A stretch of DNA of 64,000 bases from Sphingomonas_R arantia (GTDB taxonomy: Bacteria > Pseudomonadota > Alphaproteobacteria > Sphingomonadales > Sphingomonadaceae). The notes beneath the pieces were generated by a model. It was given only the letters and a program-made list of their open reading frames with translations, had not been told where the DNA came from and made no database searches. Positions 1 to 6,958 of this stretch are shown in pieces. Location: NCBI RefSeq assembly GCF_042682045.1, contig NZ_JBHUGS010000001.1:806001-870000 (forward strand). Direction: 5' to 3'. The translations under genes and the position numbers were made by a program. Numbering within the stretch: position 1 is the stretch's first letter; every line of letters starts with the position of its first letter.

Positions 1-10
1 AAATGCCGGC

Positions 11-313
11 ATGGCTTGTCCGCATTGCGCGGAAAGGATGGTTGTCCGCACCAGTCAGCAGGTGACGCTGACCGTGCGGGAAGCCGAATACTCCTGTGGC
101 GGATGCGGCTTCCGCTGCGTCTCGCAGCTGTCGATCATCCGCGTGCTGCGCCAGCCCGACGTCCTCAACCCGGAGGTGCCCCGCCTCCCTTTCTCAAATC
201 CGAACCTCCAGTGGAGCAGGGCGAAACCGGCGAACGACGATGCCCCGTTGCCCGCGAACGATGACGAGGTTCCGCCCCGCGTCGCGGTAGCGGCACCCCT
301 CCGACCCGGCTGA
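11..313 (+). CDS. Ogr/Delta-like zinc-finger transcription activator (phage/element type)
   Basis: A 100-residue protein whose first half matches the P2 Ogr / P4 Delta zinc-finger family: MACPHC at the N-terminus, then a conserved R-TS segment, and a second cysteine pair at CGGCGF, giving a four-Cys zinc site. In that family the protein activates late promoters of P2-like phages or satellite elements. The second half is low-complexity with a repeated PANDD and is not part of the family core. It starts 10 bases into the window, so upstream context is missing. It is first in a run of small plus-strand genes ending at an AlpA-like protein, which fits a mobile element. Family assignment is from motif recognition only. 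Confidence 0.7.
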   Translation: MACPHCAERMVVRTSQQVTLTVREAEYSCGGCGFRCVSQLSIIRVLRQPDVLNPEVPRLPFSNPNLQWSRAKPANDDAPLPANDDEVPPRVAVAAPLRPG

Positions 314-421
314 TCCGGTGCGGCACCCGCCGCCCGCCTGACCGATCCCAAACCACCATGACTGACCCGGCGGTAGCTCCCCTGCTGCCGGGCTCGCCTT
401 CCCCTTGCCCGGAGAAATGCC

Positions 422-595
422 GTGAAACGACACGATCCTGCCCGTCTGCCCGGCTCCAGCTTTCAGAGCGAGGTGGTCCTCGAAACGGCGATGGCCCGCC
501 CGCGCACCGCCGCCATCCTGCTCCTGGTATTCCTCGCCATCCTCGCCCTTCCGGCGATCGTCATCGCCGCGATCGCCCGCGCCACCCCCCGCTGA
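422..595 (+). CDS. Small single-pass membrane protein, GTG start
   Basis: A 57-codon frame starting GTG at 422 with a GGAGA ribosome site 6 bases upstream. It ends TGA 23 bases before the next gene. The N-terminal half is polar; the second half is a strong hydrophobic stretch (AAILLLVFLAILALPAIVIA) followed by a short basic tail, so one transmembrane helix is predicted. Position in a compact array of small element genes, the ribosome site and the helix support it as a gene. I do not recognise a family, and no function is proposed. The alternative is a chance frame in GC-rich DNA. Confidence 0.45.
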   Translation: MKRHDPARLPGSSFQSEVVLETAMARPRTAAILLLVFLAILALPAIVIAAIARATPR

Positions 596-618
596 ACCTC
601 GAACGGAAGGATCGCCTG

Positions 619-1041
619 ATGACCCCAGCTGCATATCTCCGCCTGCGCCGTGTCGCCGCCGGCCTCTCGATCGGCGACGTCGCCACCGTCCTCGCGCCCC
701 GCATCGCCAACCGGCGCACCGCCTTCGCCCTGGTGCGCTTGTGGGAAGCCGACGGCGTCATCGCGGAGCCGACGGACGTGATCCGCCTCCGCGCCGCATT
801 CCGCTTCGACGTCGCCGTCTATCGCCAGCTCTGCGAGGGTCCGGAGGATCGCCACCCGCGGATCTGTACCGGCTGCGCCTGCAGCGAGCGGGATCCCTGC
901 CTCAGCGAGCTTGCCGGCACCTGCGGCTGGGCAAGCGACACGCTCTGCACCCGGTGCGAGGCCCGCTCGCTCCGCGACGCGGCGGACTGGATGGATGCCG
1001 CCATGGGCCGGACCTTCATGCCCGAAGGGCTGGCGGCATGA
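619..1041 (+). CDS. Cysteine-rich protein with HTH-like N-terminus, element-borne hypothetical
   Basis: 140 residues. The start ATG at 619 follows GGAAGGA; an upstream in-frame ATG exists but the extra residues look like non-coding Arg/Pro shadow. The N-terminus (YLRLRRVAAGLSIGDVAT) resembles the first helices of an XRE-type helix-turn-helix. The C-terminal half carries at least six cysteines (CTGCAC, DPC, TCGW, LCTRC), probably binding metal. Such Cys-rich proteins are common hypothetical genes in alphaproteobacterial prophage-like elements. The stop overlaps the next start as ATGA, so translation is probably coupled. No confident family. Confidence 0.6.
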   Translation: MTPAAYLRLRRVAAGLSIGDVATVLAPRIANRRTAFALVRLWEADGVIAEPTDVIRLRAAFRFDVAVYRQLCEGPEDRHPRICTGCACSERDPCLSELAGTCGWASDTLCTRCEARSLRDAADWMDAAMGRTFMPEGLAA

Positions 1042-1274
1042 TGCGCGCGCCGATCGCAACCGCCCCGCGCCCCGCCATGCGGATACACTCCGTGGCTTGT
1101 GACTGCCCGCCATGCTCGCACGTCGCCGGTCCCCCGTCCGACCCGCGCGAACTGCGCGTCCGCGCCGCCATGTTCAGCCTCGCCGCCATCATCGGCACGC
1201 TGCTCGCCTACACCGTCACGCCGCAACAGCTCGCCGCCGGCGCCGGCGACGTGATCGCCTCCGCGGTCCGCTAG
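1038..1274 (+). CDS. Small hypothetical with CDCPPC motif and one membrane helix
   Basis: 78 residues beginning MMRAP, with ATG overlapping the preceding stop (ATGA). It contains a CDCPPCSH cluster near residue 25 and a hydrophobic segment (MFSLAAIIGTLLAYTV) around residues 49-64, consistent with one transmembrane helix. The overlap and conserved-looking Cys cluster suggest it is translated with the upstream Cys-rich protein. No known family was recognised, so function is unknown. Confidence 0.5.
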   Translation: MMRAPIATAPRPAMRIHSVACDCPPCSHVAGPPSDPRELRVRAAMFSLAAIIGTLLAYTVTPQQLAAGAGDVIASAVR

Positions 1275-1329
1275 CCGGCAGCGCCCTCTCCAAACCTCGC
1301 CGCCGCCCCCAATAGAAAGGATCCAACCC

Positions 1330-1572
1330 ATGTCCGACGACAACGTCGCTGCCGACCAATTGCGCCTCTTCATCGAGCGTATCGAACGCCTTGAGGAAGA
1401 AAAGAGGGGAATGGCCGACGACATCAAGGATGTCTATCAGGAGGCCAAGTCCACCGGGTTCGTGCCCGCGACCATGAAGACGATCGTCCGCCTTCGAAAG
1501 ATGGGCAAGGACGCCCGCGATGAGATGGACGCTCTGGTCGAGACCTACCGCAACGCGCTGGGTCTCCACTGA
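1330..1572 (+). CDS. GapR/DUF2312 family DNA-binding protein
   Basis: 80 residues, nearly all one domain. The sequence follows the DUF2312 (GapR) pattern: an N-terminal helix with QLRLFIERIERLEEEK, a central KDVYQEAKSTGF and the downstream VRLRKM. GapR of Caulobacter is a nucleoid-associated protein that binds overtwisted AT-rich DNA and supports replication. The usual alphaproteobacterial copy is chromosomal; this one lies among element genes, so it may be a second, element-borne paralogue. Start ATG follows AGAAAGGA. The stop overlaps the next start (TGATG). Family call is firm; role in the element is inferred. Confidence 0.85.
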   Translation: MSDDNVAADQLRLFIERIERLEEEKRGMADDIKDVYQEAKSTGFVPATMKTIVRLRKMGKDARDEMDALVETYRNALGLH

Positions 1573-2051
1573 TGACGCAGTCGCGACGCGCGTGGATTGG
1601 GCGTTTTGTCGCGACGCTCGAGGCTCGTCTAGATCTCTACGCCCGCATCGGTCTCCGCCGCGAAGGCGAAGCCGTGATCGTCGCATCACTGCAGCACGTT
1701 GTCGCACGCCACCGCGCGCAGCTCGACGCGTCGATCGCCGCGGATCTCGTGCCGGCCGTCGCGCCGACCGCTCGCGTGCCTGATCGCACAGCCACCGCTT
1801 GGTCGCATCCCGTCTTCTGGGCAAACGGCGAGTTCGACCCGTTCGCCGGCACCTGGGCGGACCGCATGGAGGCCAGCGCGGCGACCTGCCGGAAGCTCGG
1901 CTACGACGCGGCCGCCCAATCGTTCGAAGCGCACGCGAGCGACCCCCAGACGGCCATCGCCCCTGCCGGCGCGATCGACGAAGTGGCGCAGCTTCAGCTG
2001 GCGGCGATCATGCCGTTCGTCGCGGGGCCGCAGCTGGCGTTGTTCGCATGA
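1572..2051 (+). CDS. Hypothetical element protein, 159 aa
   Basis: A 159-residue soluble protein with no signal peptide or membrane helix. It starts in a TGATG overlap with the GapR-like gene and ends in an ATGA overlap with the following gene, so all three are probably co-translated. Its middle contains WSHPVFWANGEFDPFAGTW and the end is alanine-rich. I do not recognise a family. Coding is supported by tight packing and normal amino-acid composition compared with the other frames. Confidence 0.6.
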   Translation: MTQSRRAWIGRFVATLEARLDLYARIGLRREGEAVIVASLQHVVARHRAQLDASIAADLVPAVAPTARVPDRTATAWSHPVFWANGEFDPFAGTWADRMEASAATCRKLGYDAAAQSFEAHASDPQTAIAPAGAIDEVAQLQLAAIMPFVAGPQLALFA

Positions 2052-2290
2052 CGGCGGCGGCGCCTCGTAAAACTTTCACCGGCCGTAACGTGCGGGCAGG
2101 GTGCTTCGTCTGCCACGGCAGCGATGCGCACTGGACCAGCCCGAACGCCCAGGGACTTGCCGCGCGCCACCATGACGCCACCGGTCACGCGACCTGGTCC
2201 GACGTCTACCTGACCGTCCGATACGGACGCGACGAACCGGACGCTCGGCAGCTCGACATCGAAAACGCCATCGCGGCCCACGCCGCATGA
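2048..2290 (+). CDS. Small CxxC...HxxxTxH zinc-finger-like protein
   Basis: 80 residues. The start overlaps the preceding stop (ATGA) and the stop overlaps the next candidate start (ATGA). It holds CFVCHGS near residues 19-25 and, about 20 residues later, ARHHDATGH: a CxxC plus HxxxxxH arrangement that looks like a C2H2 zinc finger. A segment THWTxPN...GLAARHHDATGH-type is frequent in small phage and element proteins. DNA or RNA binding is an inference from the finger-like motif only. Confidence 0.6.
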   Translation: MTAAAPRKTFTGRNVRAGCFVCHGSDAHWTSPNAQGLAARHHDATGHATWSDVYLTVRYGRDEPDARQLDIENAIAAHAA

Positions 2291-2520
2291 CGAACCATAC
2301 CCCCAATACCCCGAAATCGAACGAGGCTCCTATGTCTGATCGACCCGACGAAGTTCTGCGGCTGCCTGAGGTCAAGCAGCGCACCGGCCTCAGCCGGACC
2401 ACGATCTACCGGCTCATGGATCAAGGCCTATTCCCCGCGAATCGGAAGATCGGCATCCGCGCAGTCGGCTGGAAACGCTCCCTCATCGATGCCTTCGTCG
2501 CCACCGGCGCGACGAATTAA
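2287..2520 (+). CDS. alpA: AlpA-family excisionase/transcriptional regulator
   Basis: A MerR-like winged helix-turn-helix protein of the AlpA family: VLRLPEVKQRTGLSRTTIYR is the recognition module, followed by the GLFPANRKIG wing and a C-terminal WKRSLIDAF. AlpA proteins activate or assist excision of P4/CP4-57-like elements. Two starts are possible: ATG 2287, overlapping the upstream stop, or ATG 2332 (MSDRPDE) with a GAGG upstream; the family core begins after both. It is the last gene before two direct GGGGGTATC repeats and a sharp change to host-like genes, the usual place for an excisionase at an element end. Confidence 0.85.
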   Translation: MTNHTPNTPKSNEAPMSDRPDEVLRLPEVKQRTGLSRTTIYRLMDQGLFPANRKIGIRAVGWKRSLIDAFVATGATN

Positions 2521-2877
2521 CGAAGAGCACAAAAGAAATGCGGGGGTATCCTTGGGGGTATCGTCCGAATGGGACGGTTAGAAATGCAAGCATTTACAAC
2601 ATTTTACGGTCTGGCATCGAGCGGTACCCTGTCCACCAACCCCCCGTCGGGGGTCACCCTACAATAAGTTCTGGAACGTCGCGGCCGCGGCGCGCGGTAA
2701 CAGCGTGCGGTTGAACGCCAGCGCGGCGTCGGCGACCATATCTGGCGTGGCGCGGGTGGTTTCACGGCGCCACGGCGAAGCGGCGGGCGATGTCGGCATG
2801 GAAGGCCTTGGTGGCCGTAGCCTGCACATCGGCCCGGTGTGGCAAGGGCGGCCCGTTGCCGAACGGTGCGCCGCCGG
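2521..2877. other. Gene-poor junction between mobile element and host genes
   Basis: No convincing gene. It contains the GGGGGTATC pair, a lower-GC tract (about 2581-2612), and a 6-bp hairpin ACCCCC-CGTC-GGGGGT at 2639-2654. The stretch near 2620-2640 ends in CCACCAA and might be an attachment core, but no tRNA body is visible. On the minus strand, 2670-2870 encodes fragments that resemble protein in two frames broken by stops, possibly the decayed tail of a host gene cut by insertion. No integrase is present in the window. Confidence 0.35.
2542..2562 (+). repeat. Two direct repeats GGGGGTATC, probable integrase arm sites
   Basis: GGGGGTATC occurs at 2542-2550 and again at 2554-2562, a 12-base period. 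Short direct G-rich repeats of the form GGGGGTA are familiar next to attachment sites of P4-like tyrosine-integrase elements. They lie 22 bases after the AlpA stop. Interpretation as arm-type binding sites is an inference from sequence and position. Confidence 0.5.
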
Positions 2878-3228
2878 TCAGGACGCGATCGTGCGGTAGT
2901 GTTCGGCGCGCTCGATGAGCGACGTCATGTGTTGGCCGGCGTCGATCGTGAGCGGGTGATGGGTGAAGCCGGACCGCGGGGCGATGTAGGCGGCCATGTC
3001 GCGCGCCACCTGACGTTGTCGGTCGGTTCCCTCGGCCAGCACGGCGATCAGGAGGTTTTCGACGGCGATGGCGCGGATCCGCAGCTGCACGATTTCGGCA
3101 TGGGTGAACGGCGCGACGTCGGCGTGCAAGGGCTGAGGGGTCGCGATCGCGCCGCCCTCGTCATCCCAGCGGGACAGCGCGCGGAGCCGGAGTTCGGCGG
3201 TCGTCTGGGACTGGTCCTGATCGGGCAT
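2878..3228 (-). CDS. Hypothetical protein downstream of universal stress gene
   Basis: 116 residues, soluble, no signal peptide. The sequence is mainly helical by appearance with QLRIRAIAVENLLIAVLAEG in the centre and a histidine-containing C-terminus (FTHHPLTIDAGQHM). It lies 41 bases downstream of the universal stress gene on the same strand and is probably the last gene of the GNAT-AOX-USP operon. I do not recognise a family. It is the first gene on the host side of the element junction. Confidence 0.55.
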   Translation of the reverse strand: MPDQDQSQTTAELRLRALSRWDDEGGAIATPQPLHADVAPFTHAEIVQLRIRAIAVENLLIAVLAEGTDRQRQVARDMAAYIAPRSGFTHHPLTIDAGQHMTSLIERAEHYRTIAS

Positions 3229-3269
3229 GATGGCTTTCTGGTCGTTTTCGTGAACCGGGCGCCAGTCCG

Positions 3270-4079
3270 TCAGTGCGCCAGCAGGAGCGGGACCGGGCTG
3301 GAGTGGAGCAGGTCCCGGGTGACCCCGCCGAGCAGGAGTTCGCGAAGCCGCGAGCGGCCGAACGCGCCCATGACGATCAGGCCCACCCCGATCCCCGTTG
3401 CGGAATCGATCAGGGCGCGGCTGACACTGCCGTCGATCGGGCCGCGCTGGATGATCTCGACCGCGATGCCGTGGTCGGAAAGATAGCGCGCGGCATGGTC
3501 GCGCGGATAGGCCTGCGCGCGGTCCTCGACCTCGATCAGGTGGACGGAAGAGGCGATCCGAAGGAGCGGCAGCGCCGCCTTCACCGCCAGCGCGGCTTCG
3601 GCAGAGCCGTTCCAGGCGACCAGCGCGGGGCCGCTCGCATCGAAGCGTCGGGCGTCGGTCGGGATCGCAAGCACGGCGGCCATCGCACCGGTCGCCACCG
3701 CGGCGGCCAGCGGACGCGGATCATCCCAGGTCGCCGCCGGGCCGGCCAGGCTGAGGACGATCACATCGGCCAGCGCGGAGCCGGCGATCAGCCCGCGCGC
3801 CATCGCGTCGTCGATATGGCGCCATTCCCACGTGACGCCCTCGCTTTGCATCCTGGCTTCGACCCGTGCCTGAAGCGCGATCCGGAGCATTTCCATCTTG
3901 GCGGAGAACTCCGCCGGGAGTGCCGCGGCGAGGAGCGGATCGGTGGCCAGATAATCCTCGTAGGGTGTCGCATGCAGGCAGGTGATGTGGCCGCCGAACG
4001 CCCGCGCGAGATCGAATGCGGCCTGCATCCGGCTTTCCAGCCCCGTGTCGTCGTAGATGTGGAGAAGAATGGATTTCAT
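3270..4079 (-). CDS. Universal stress protein, tandem UspA domains
   Basis: 269 residues, about twice a single UspA, so two Usp folds. The N-terminal domain begins MKSILLHIYDDTG; the C-terminal domain ends with the ATP-binding signature GAFGRSRLRELLLGG followed by SSPVPLLLAH (G-2x-G-9x-G type). Start ATG 4079 has GAGGA upstream; longer in-frame extension lacks a better site and looks like shadow. Family members are cytosolic, often ATP-binding, and induced by low oxygen, starvation or respiratory stress. It follows the alternative oxidase gene by 37 bases, suggesting one respiratory-stress operon. Exact role unknown. Confidence 0.9.
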   Translation of the reverse strand: MKSILLHIYDDTGLESRMQAAFDLARAFGGHITCLHATPYEDYLATDPLLAAALPAEFSAKMEMLRIALQARVEARMQSEGVTWEWRHIDDAMARGLIAGSALADVIVLSLAGPAATWDDPRPLAAAVATGAMAAVLAIPTDARRFDASGPALVAWNGSAEAALAVKAALPLLRIASSVHLIEVEDRAQAYPRDHAARYLSDHGIAVEIIQRGPIDGSVSRALIDSATGIGVGLIVMGAFGRSRLRELLLGGVTRDLLHSSPVPLLLAH

Positions 4080-4116
4080 CGGGTCGTCCTCGGGTCGCGG
4101 CGGCGGGGTGAAGCGA

Positions 4117-4839
4117 TCAGGCAGCCGCGCGGAGTTCGGTGGCGTGAACCGGATAGGGCGCGATGATCCCGGTGCCCGGCGTGCCGGCCAGGGTGCTGGC
4201 GAAGCCGTGATTGACGTCGCGGTGATGCGCCTCGTCCGCGCGGACGACGAGCACGACGTCACGCAGCGTCGCGTTGTCGGGCAGCTTCCAGTAATGCTTC
4301 GCGATGTCCGGGGCGGGCACGTTGACCGAGCGGCCTTCGTCGATTTCCTGCAGGTAGAGCGTGTAGCTGGTCACGGCCTCTTCCTCGAAATAGCCGACGA
4401 CGCGATGCGCGGTGCGGGAGGACAGAAGGTAGAGGGTCGAGAAACCGACCAGGAAGACACCCTGGACGCCGAGGATGACCATGCGTTCGAACCAGGTCGG
4501 CTTCGCAATTTCGATGAACGTCATGAGGTGCATGCGCTCGTTCTCGGCTTCCTCCATCAGCGTGCGGATCCAACCCTCGTCGCCGCGCATCCAGCGCAGG
4601 CAGCGCAGATGCGTGAACATCGCGCCGACCATGCCCGGCACGGCAGCGACGGTTTCGAGCACGATGGCGCGGTGGCCGTAGCGCTTGGCGAAGAAGGTAT
4701 CGGCGCTGAACCGCAGGAGTTTCGTGAAGCCCAGCGCGAACCGGTCGGAGAAGCCGTGCGGTTCGTGATGGATGACCGGTTCGGCCGCGCGTTCGTCGGC
4801 GAGGCCGCGTGCGTCGGGCGCGAGGAGGGAGTTGACCAT
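4117..4839 (-). CDS. aox: Alternative oxidase (ubiquinol:oxygen oxidoreductase)
   Basis: 240 residues. All AOX di-iron ligands are present: E62 in LETVAAVPGM, E101 and H104 in EENERMH context (EEAENERMH), E153 in YFEEEAV, and E203 with H206 in RADEAHHRDVNH. Hydrophobic helices that dock to one membrane leaflet lie at about 60-80 and 120-140. The enzyme reduces oxygen to water with ubiquinol, does not pump protons and resists cyanide and NO. The length fits bacterial AOX, which lacks the plant N-terminal extension. Start ATG 4839 follows AAGGA. It is 25 bases downstream of a GNAT gene and upstream of a universal stress gene on the same strand. Confidence 0.93.
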   Translation of the reverse strand: MVNSLLAPDARGLADERAAEPVIHHEPHGFSDRFALGFTKLLRFSADTFFAKRYGHRAIVLETVAAVPGMVGAMFTHLRCLRWMRGDEGWIRTLMEEAENERMHLMTFIEIAKPTWFERMVILGVQGVFLVGFSTLYLLSSRTAHRVVGYFEEEAVTSYTLYLQEIDEGRSVNVPAPDIAKHYWKLPDNATLRDVVLVVRADEAHHRDVNHGFASTLAGTPGTGIIAPYPVHATELRAAA

Positions 4840-4864
4840 GAGGATGTCCTTGAGAAAATTGGGG

Positions 4865-5443
4865 TCAGGCGTGCGCGACGTCGAGCGTCTTGCGCAGCAC
4901 CACGACGGCGGGGTCGCCGGGGCAGGGGGAGGCGGTCCACCCGCGTTCGCGCTCGAGACCGATCGCCGCGTGATTATCGCGGCTTTCCATCGATTCGAGC
5001 GTGCCGATACCCTTCGCCGCGGCAAAGGCCGCGACATGGTCGAGCAGTGTCCAGCTGATCCCGCGGCGCTTGAAATCGGCGCGGATGGCGACCGCGACCT
5101 CGGCGTTCGTCAGGCTGTCGTCCGTCGCGAGCATCGCGGTGGCGAGGATCGCGCCGGTGTCGTGTTCGATCGCGAGGAAGTTTTCGGTCCGCTGGTGATC
5201 GACGGTGATCAGCGCCTGGAGCTGCGCGTGGCTCACCTTCTGGATTGCGGTCAGGAACCGGAACCGGAGATCTTCCGTCGTCACGTGGTTGAAGAATTCC
5301 GCCAGTGCGGCTTCGTCGGATGCCGCCGCGGGTCGTACCGAGAAGGCGTAACCGCTCCGCGTGACGAGCGTGGTTTCGGCCTCCGGCATCGCTGCGCCCG
5401 CCCGGTCCCCGGCGAGCGTGCTCGCGTTCAATAGTTCGGTCAC
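4865..5443 (-). CDS. GNAT-family N-acetyltransferase
   Basis: 192 residues. After a variable 30-residue N-terminus, the sequence FSVRPAAASDEAALAEFFNHVTTEDLRFRFL matches the beginning of GNAT domains related to protein-acetylating (Pat-like) enzymes; AEVAVAIRADFKRRGISWTLL is the acetyl-CoA-binding motif A (R-x-x-G-x variant). The substrate cannot be read from sequence. First gene of the operon with AOX and the universal stress protein, and divergent from the alcohol dehydrogenase 235 bases away. A role in acetylating metabolic or stress proteins is plausible from such neighbourhoods but is inference. Confidence 0.8.
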   Translation of the reverse strand: MTELLNASTLAGDRAGAAMPEAETTLVTRSGYAFSVRPAAASDEAALAEFFNHVTTEDLRFRFLTAIQKVSHAQLQALITVDHQRTENFLAIEHDTGAILATAMLATDDSLTNAEVAVAIRADFKRRGISWTLLDHVAAFAAAKGIGTLESMESRDNHAAIGLERERGWTASPCPGDPAVVVLRKTLDVAHA

Positions 5444-5678
5444 AGGTCATCCCCGACGAATGAAGCCGTCGGCACATCGCGGAACGGTAGCGATCGTCTA
5501 GCCGCGTCGATTGGCCGGGTGCAGCGTCGGGAAACACGTAGGATCATCCGGTCCGCGCCGCTGGGGAGGGCTGCGTAGTTTCCGAGGCTGCCTCGATCGG
5601 TCCCGATCCTCGACAACCGGTCATCAGATCTTGCGCGCTGGCGCGCCGACGATCGCACCTCGATGCAAGGACGTCCCC

Positions 5679-6728
5679 ATGAAAGCTCTCGTCTACAAAG
5701 GTCCCGGCGTGAAGTCGTATGAGGATCATGCCAAGCCGGAGCTACGCGATCCGACCGACGCGATCGTGCGGATCACCCGGACGACGATCTGCGGCACCGA
5801 CCTGCACATCCTGAAGGGCGACGTGGCGAGCTGCACGCCGGGGCGTATCCTGGGGCATGAAGGCGTCGGTGTTGTCGACGCGGTCGGCGCGGCGGTGACG
5901 GCGTTCAAGCCGGGCGACCATGTCCTGATCTCCTGCGTCAGCGCATGCGGGAAGTGCGATTATTGCCGGAAGGGGATGTTCTCGCACTGCACGACCGGCG
6001 GCTGGATCCTGGGCAACACGATCGACGGCACGCAGGCCGAGTTTGTCCGCACGCCGCATGCCGACACCAGTCTGTATCCGATCCCGGACGGCGCCGACGA
6101 GGAAGCGCTGGTGATGTTGAGCGACATCCTGCCGACGGGGTTCGAGTGCGGCGTGCTGAACGGAAAGGTGCAGCCCGGTTCGACCGTCGCGATCGTGGGG
6201 TCGGGGCCGATCGGGCTGGCGGCGCTGCTGACCGCGCAATTCTATTCGCCGGCGGAGATCATCATGATCGACATCGACGACAACCGGTTGGAGATCGCGA
6301 AACGCTTCGGCGCGACCGCGACGATCAACAGCAGCACCGGCATGATCGCCGAGCAGGTGATGGCGATGACCGGCGACCGCGGCGTCGACACCGCGATCGA
6401 GGCGGTCGGCATCCCGGCGACGTTCGAACTGTGCGAGCAGATCATCGCGCCCGGCGGCGTGATCGCCAATGTGGGCGTACATGGCAAACCGGTGACGCTG
6501 CATCTGGAGGCGTTGTGGGACCGCAACATCGCGATCACGACGCGGCTGGTCGATACGTCGAGCACGCCGATGCTGCTGAAGATCGTGGCCGCGCAGAAGA
6601 TCGACCCGACGTTGCTGATCACGCACCGGTTCGGGTTCGACCAGATGATGGAGGCCTACGAGACATTCGCCAACGCCGCCGAGACGGGTGCGCTGAAGGT
6701 GATCATCGCGGCTGAGGCGACCTCGTAA
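5679..6728 (+). CDS. Zinc-dependent alcohol dehydrogenase (MDR family)
   Basis: 349 residues. Catalytic-zinc ligands are in TICGTDLH (Cys) and ILGHEGVG (His-Glu). The structural-zinc loop CGKCDYCRKGMFSHC carries four cysteines. The Rossmann motif VGSGPIGLAA precedes MIDIDDNRLEIA, where the Asp-containing loop implies NAD rather than NADP. Length is standard. Start ATG 5679 follows AAGGA. The enzyme oxidises an alcohol or reduces an aldehyde; the TTGGWILGN loop is typical of a bacterial subgroup often sited near universal stress and respiratory genes. It is divergent from the GNAT-AOX operon, so shared regulation is possible, but no FNR-like box was found. Confidence 0.88.
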   Translation: MKALVYKGPGVKSYEDHAKPELRDPTDAIVRITRTTICGTDLHILKGDVASCTPGRILGHEGVGVVDAVGAAVTAFKPGDHVLISCVSACGKCDYCRKGMFSHCTTGGWILGNTIDGTQAEFVRTPHADTSLYPIPDGADEEALVMLSDILPTGFECGVLNGKVQPGSTVAIVGSGPIGLAALLTAQFYSPAEIIMIDIDDNRLEIAKRFGATATINSSTGMIAEQVMAMTGDRGVDTAIEAVGIPATFELCEQIIAPGGVIANVGVHGKPVTLHLEALWDRNIAITTRLVDTSSTPMLLKIVAAQKIDPTLLITHRFGFDQMMEAYETFANAAETGALKVIIAAEATS

Positions 6729-6958
6729 GCGTGCGCGGGGCCGTTCTGACCGGGGGGCGTTCGTTGCTCTCGGGTCATGGCGCCGGTCCTTCGGATCCCT
6801 GGGCTCGCCGGGGCTTCGGCGATGCGGCGTCACGGGTCCCGCCTCTGCCATGCGACGGAGGTGCGGGGTGGCGCGTCCGGGCGGTTCGGTGATGGATTGA
6901 CGGGGCGGGGCAGGGGCTTCATCCCATCGGTCTGCCCGTTGCCGGAGATCCGTTGCCG

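Noticed and set aside
2620..2640. tRNA 3' end as the attachment site (ends CCACCAA)
   Set aside because: No acceptor, anticodon or T-arm can be folded upstream; left as an unspecific possibility in the junction entry.
2705..2899. Short plus-strand frame after the element end
   Set aside because: No ribosome site or family; the minus strand looks more protein-like but is broken.
5444..5678. FNR/FixK-type box between the AOX operon and alcohol dehydrogenase
   Set aside because: No TTGAT-N4-ATCAA-like palindrome found by eye.
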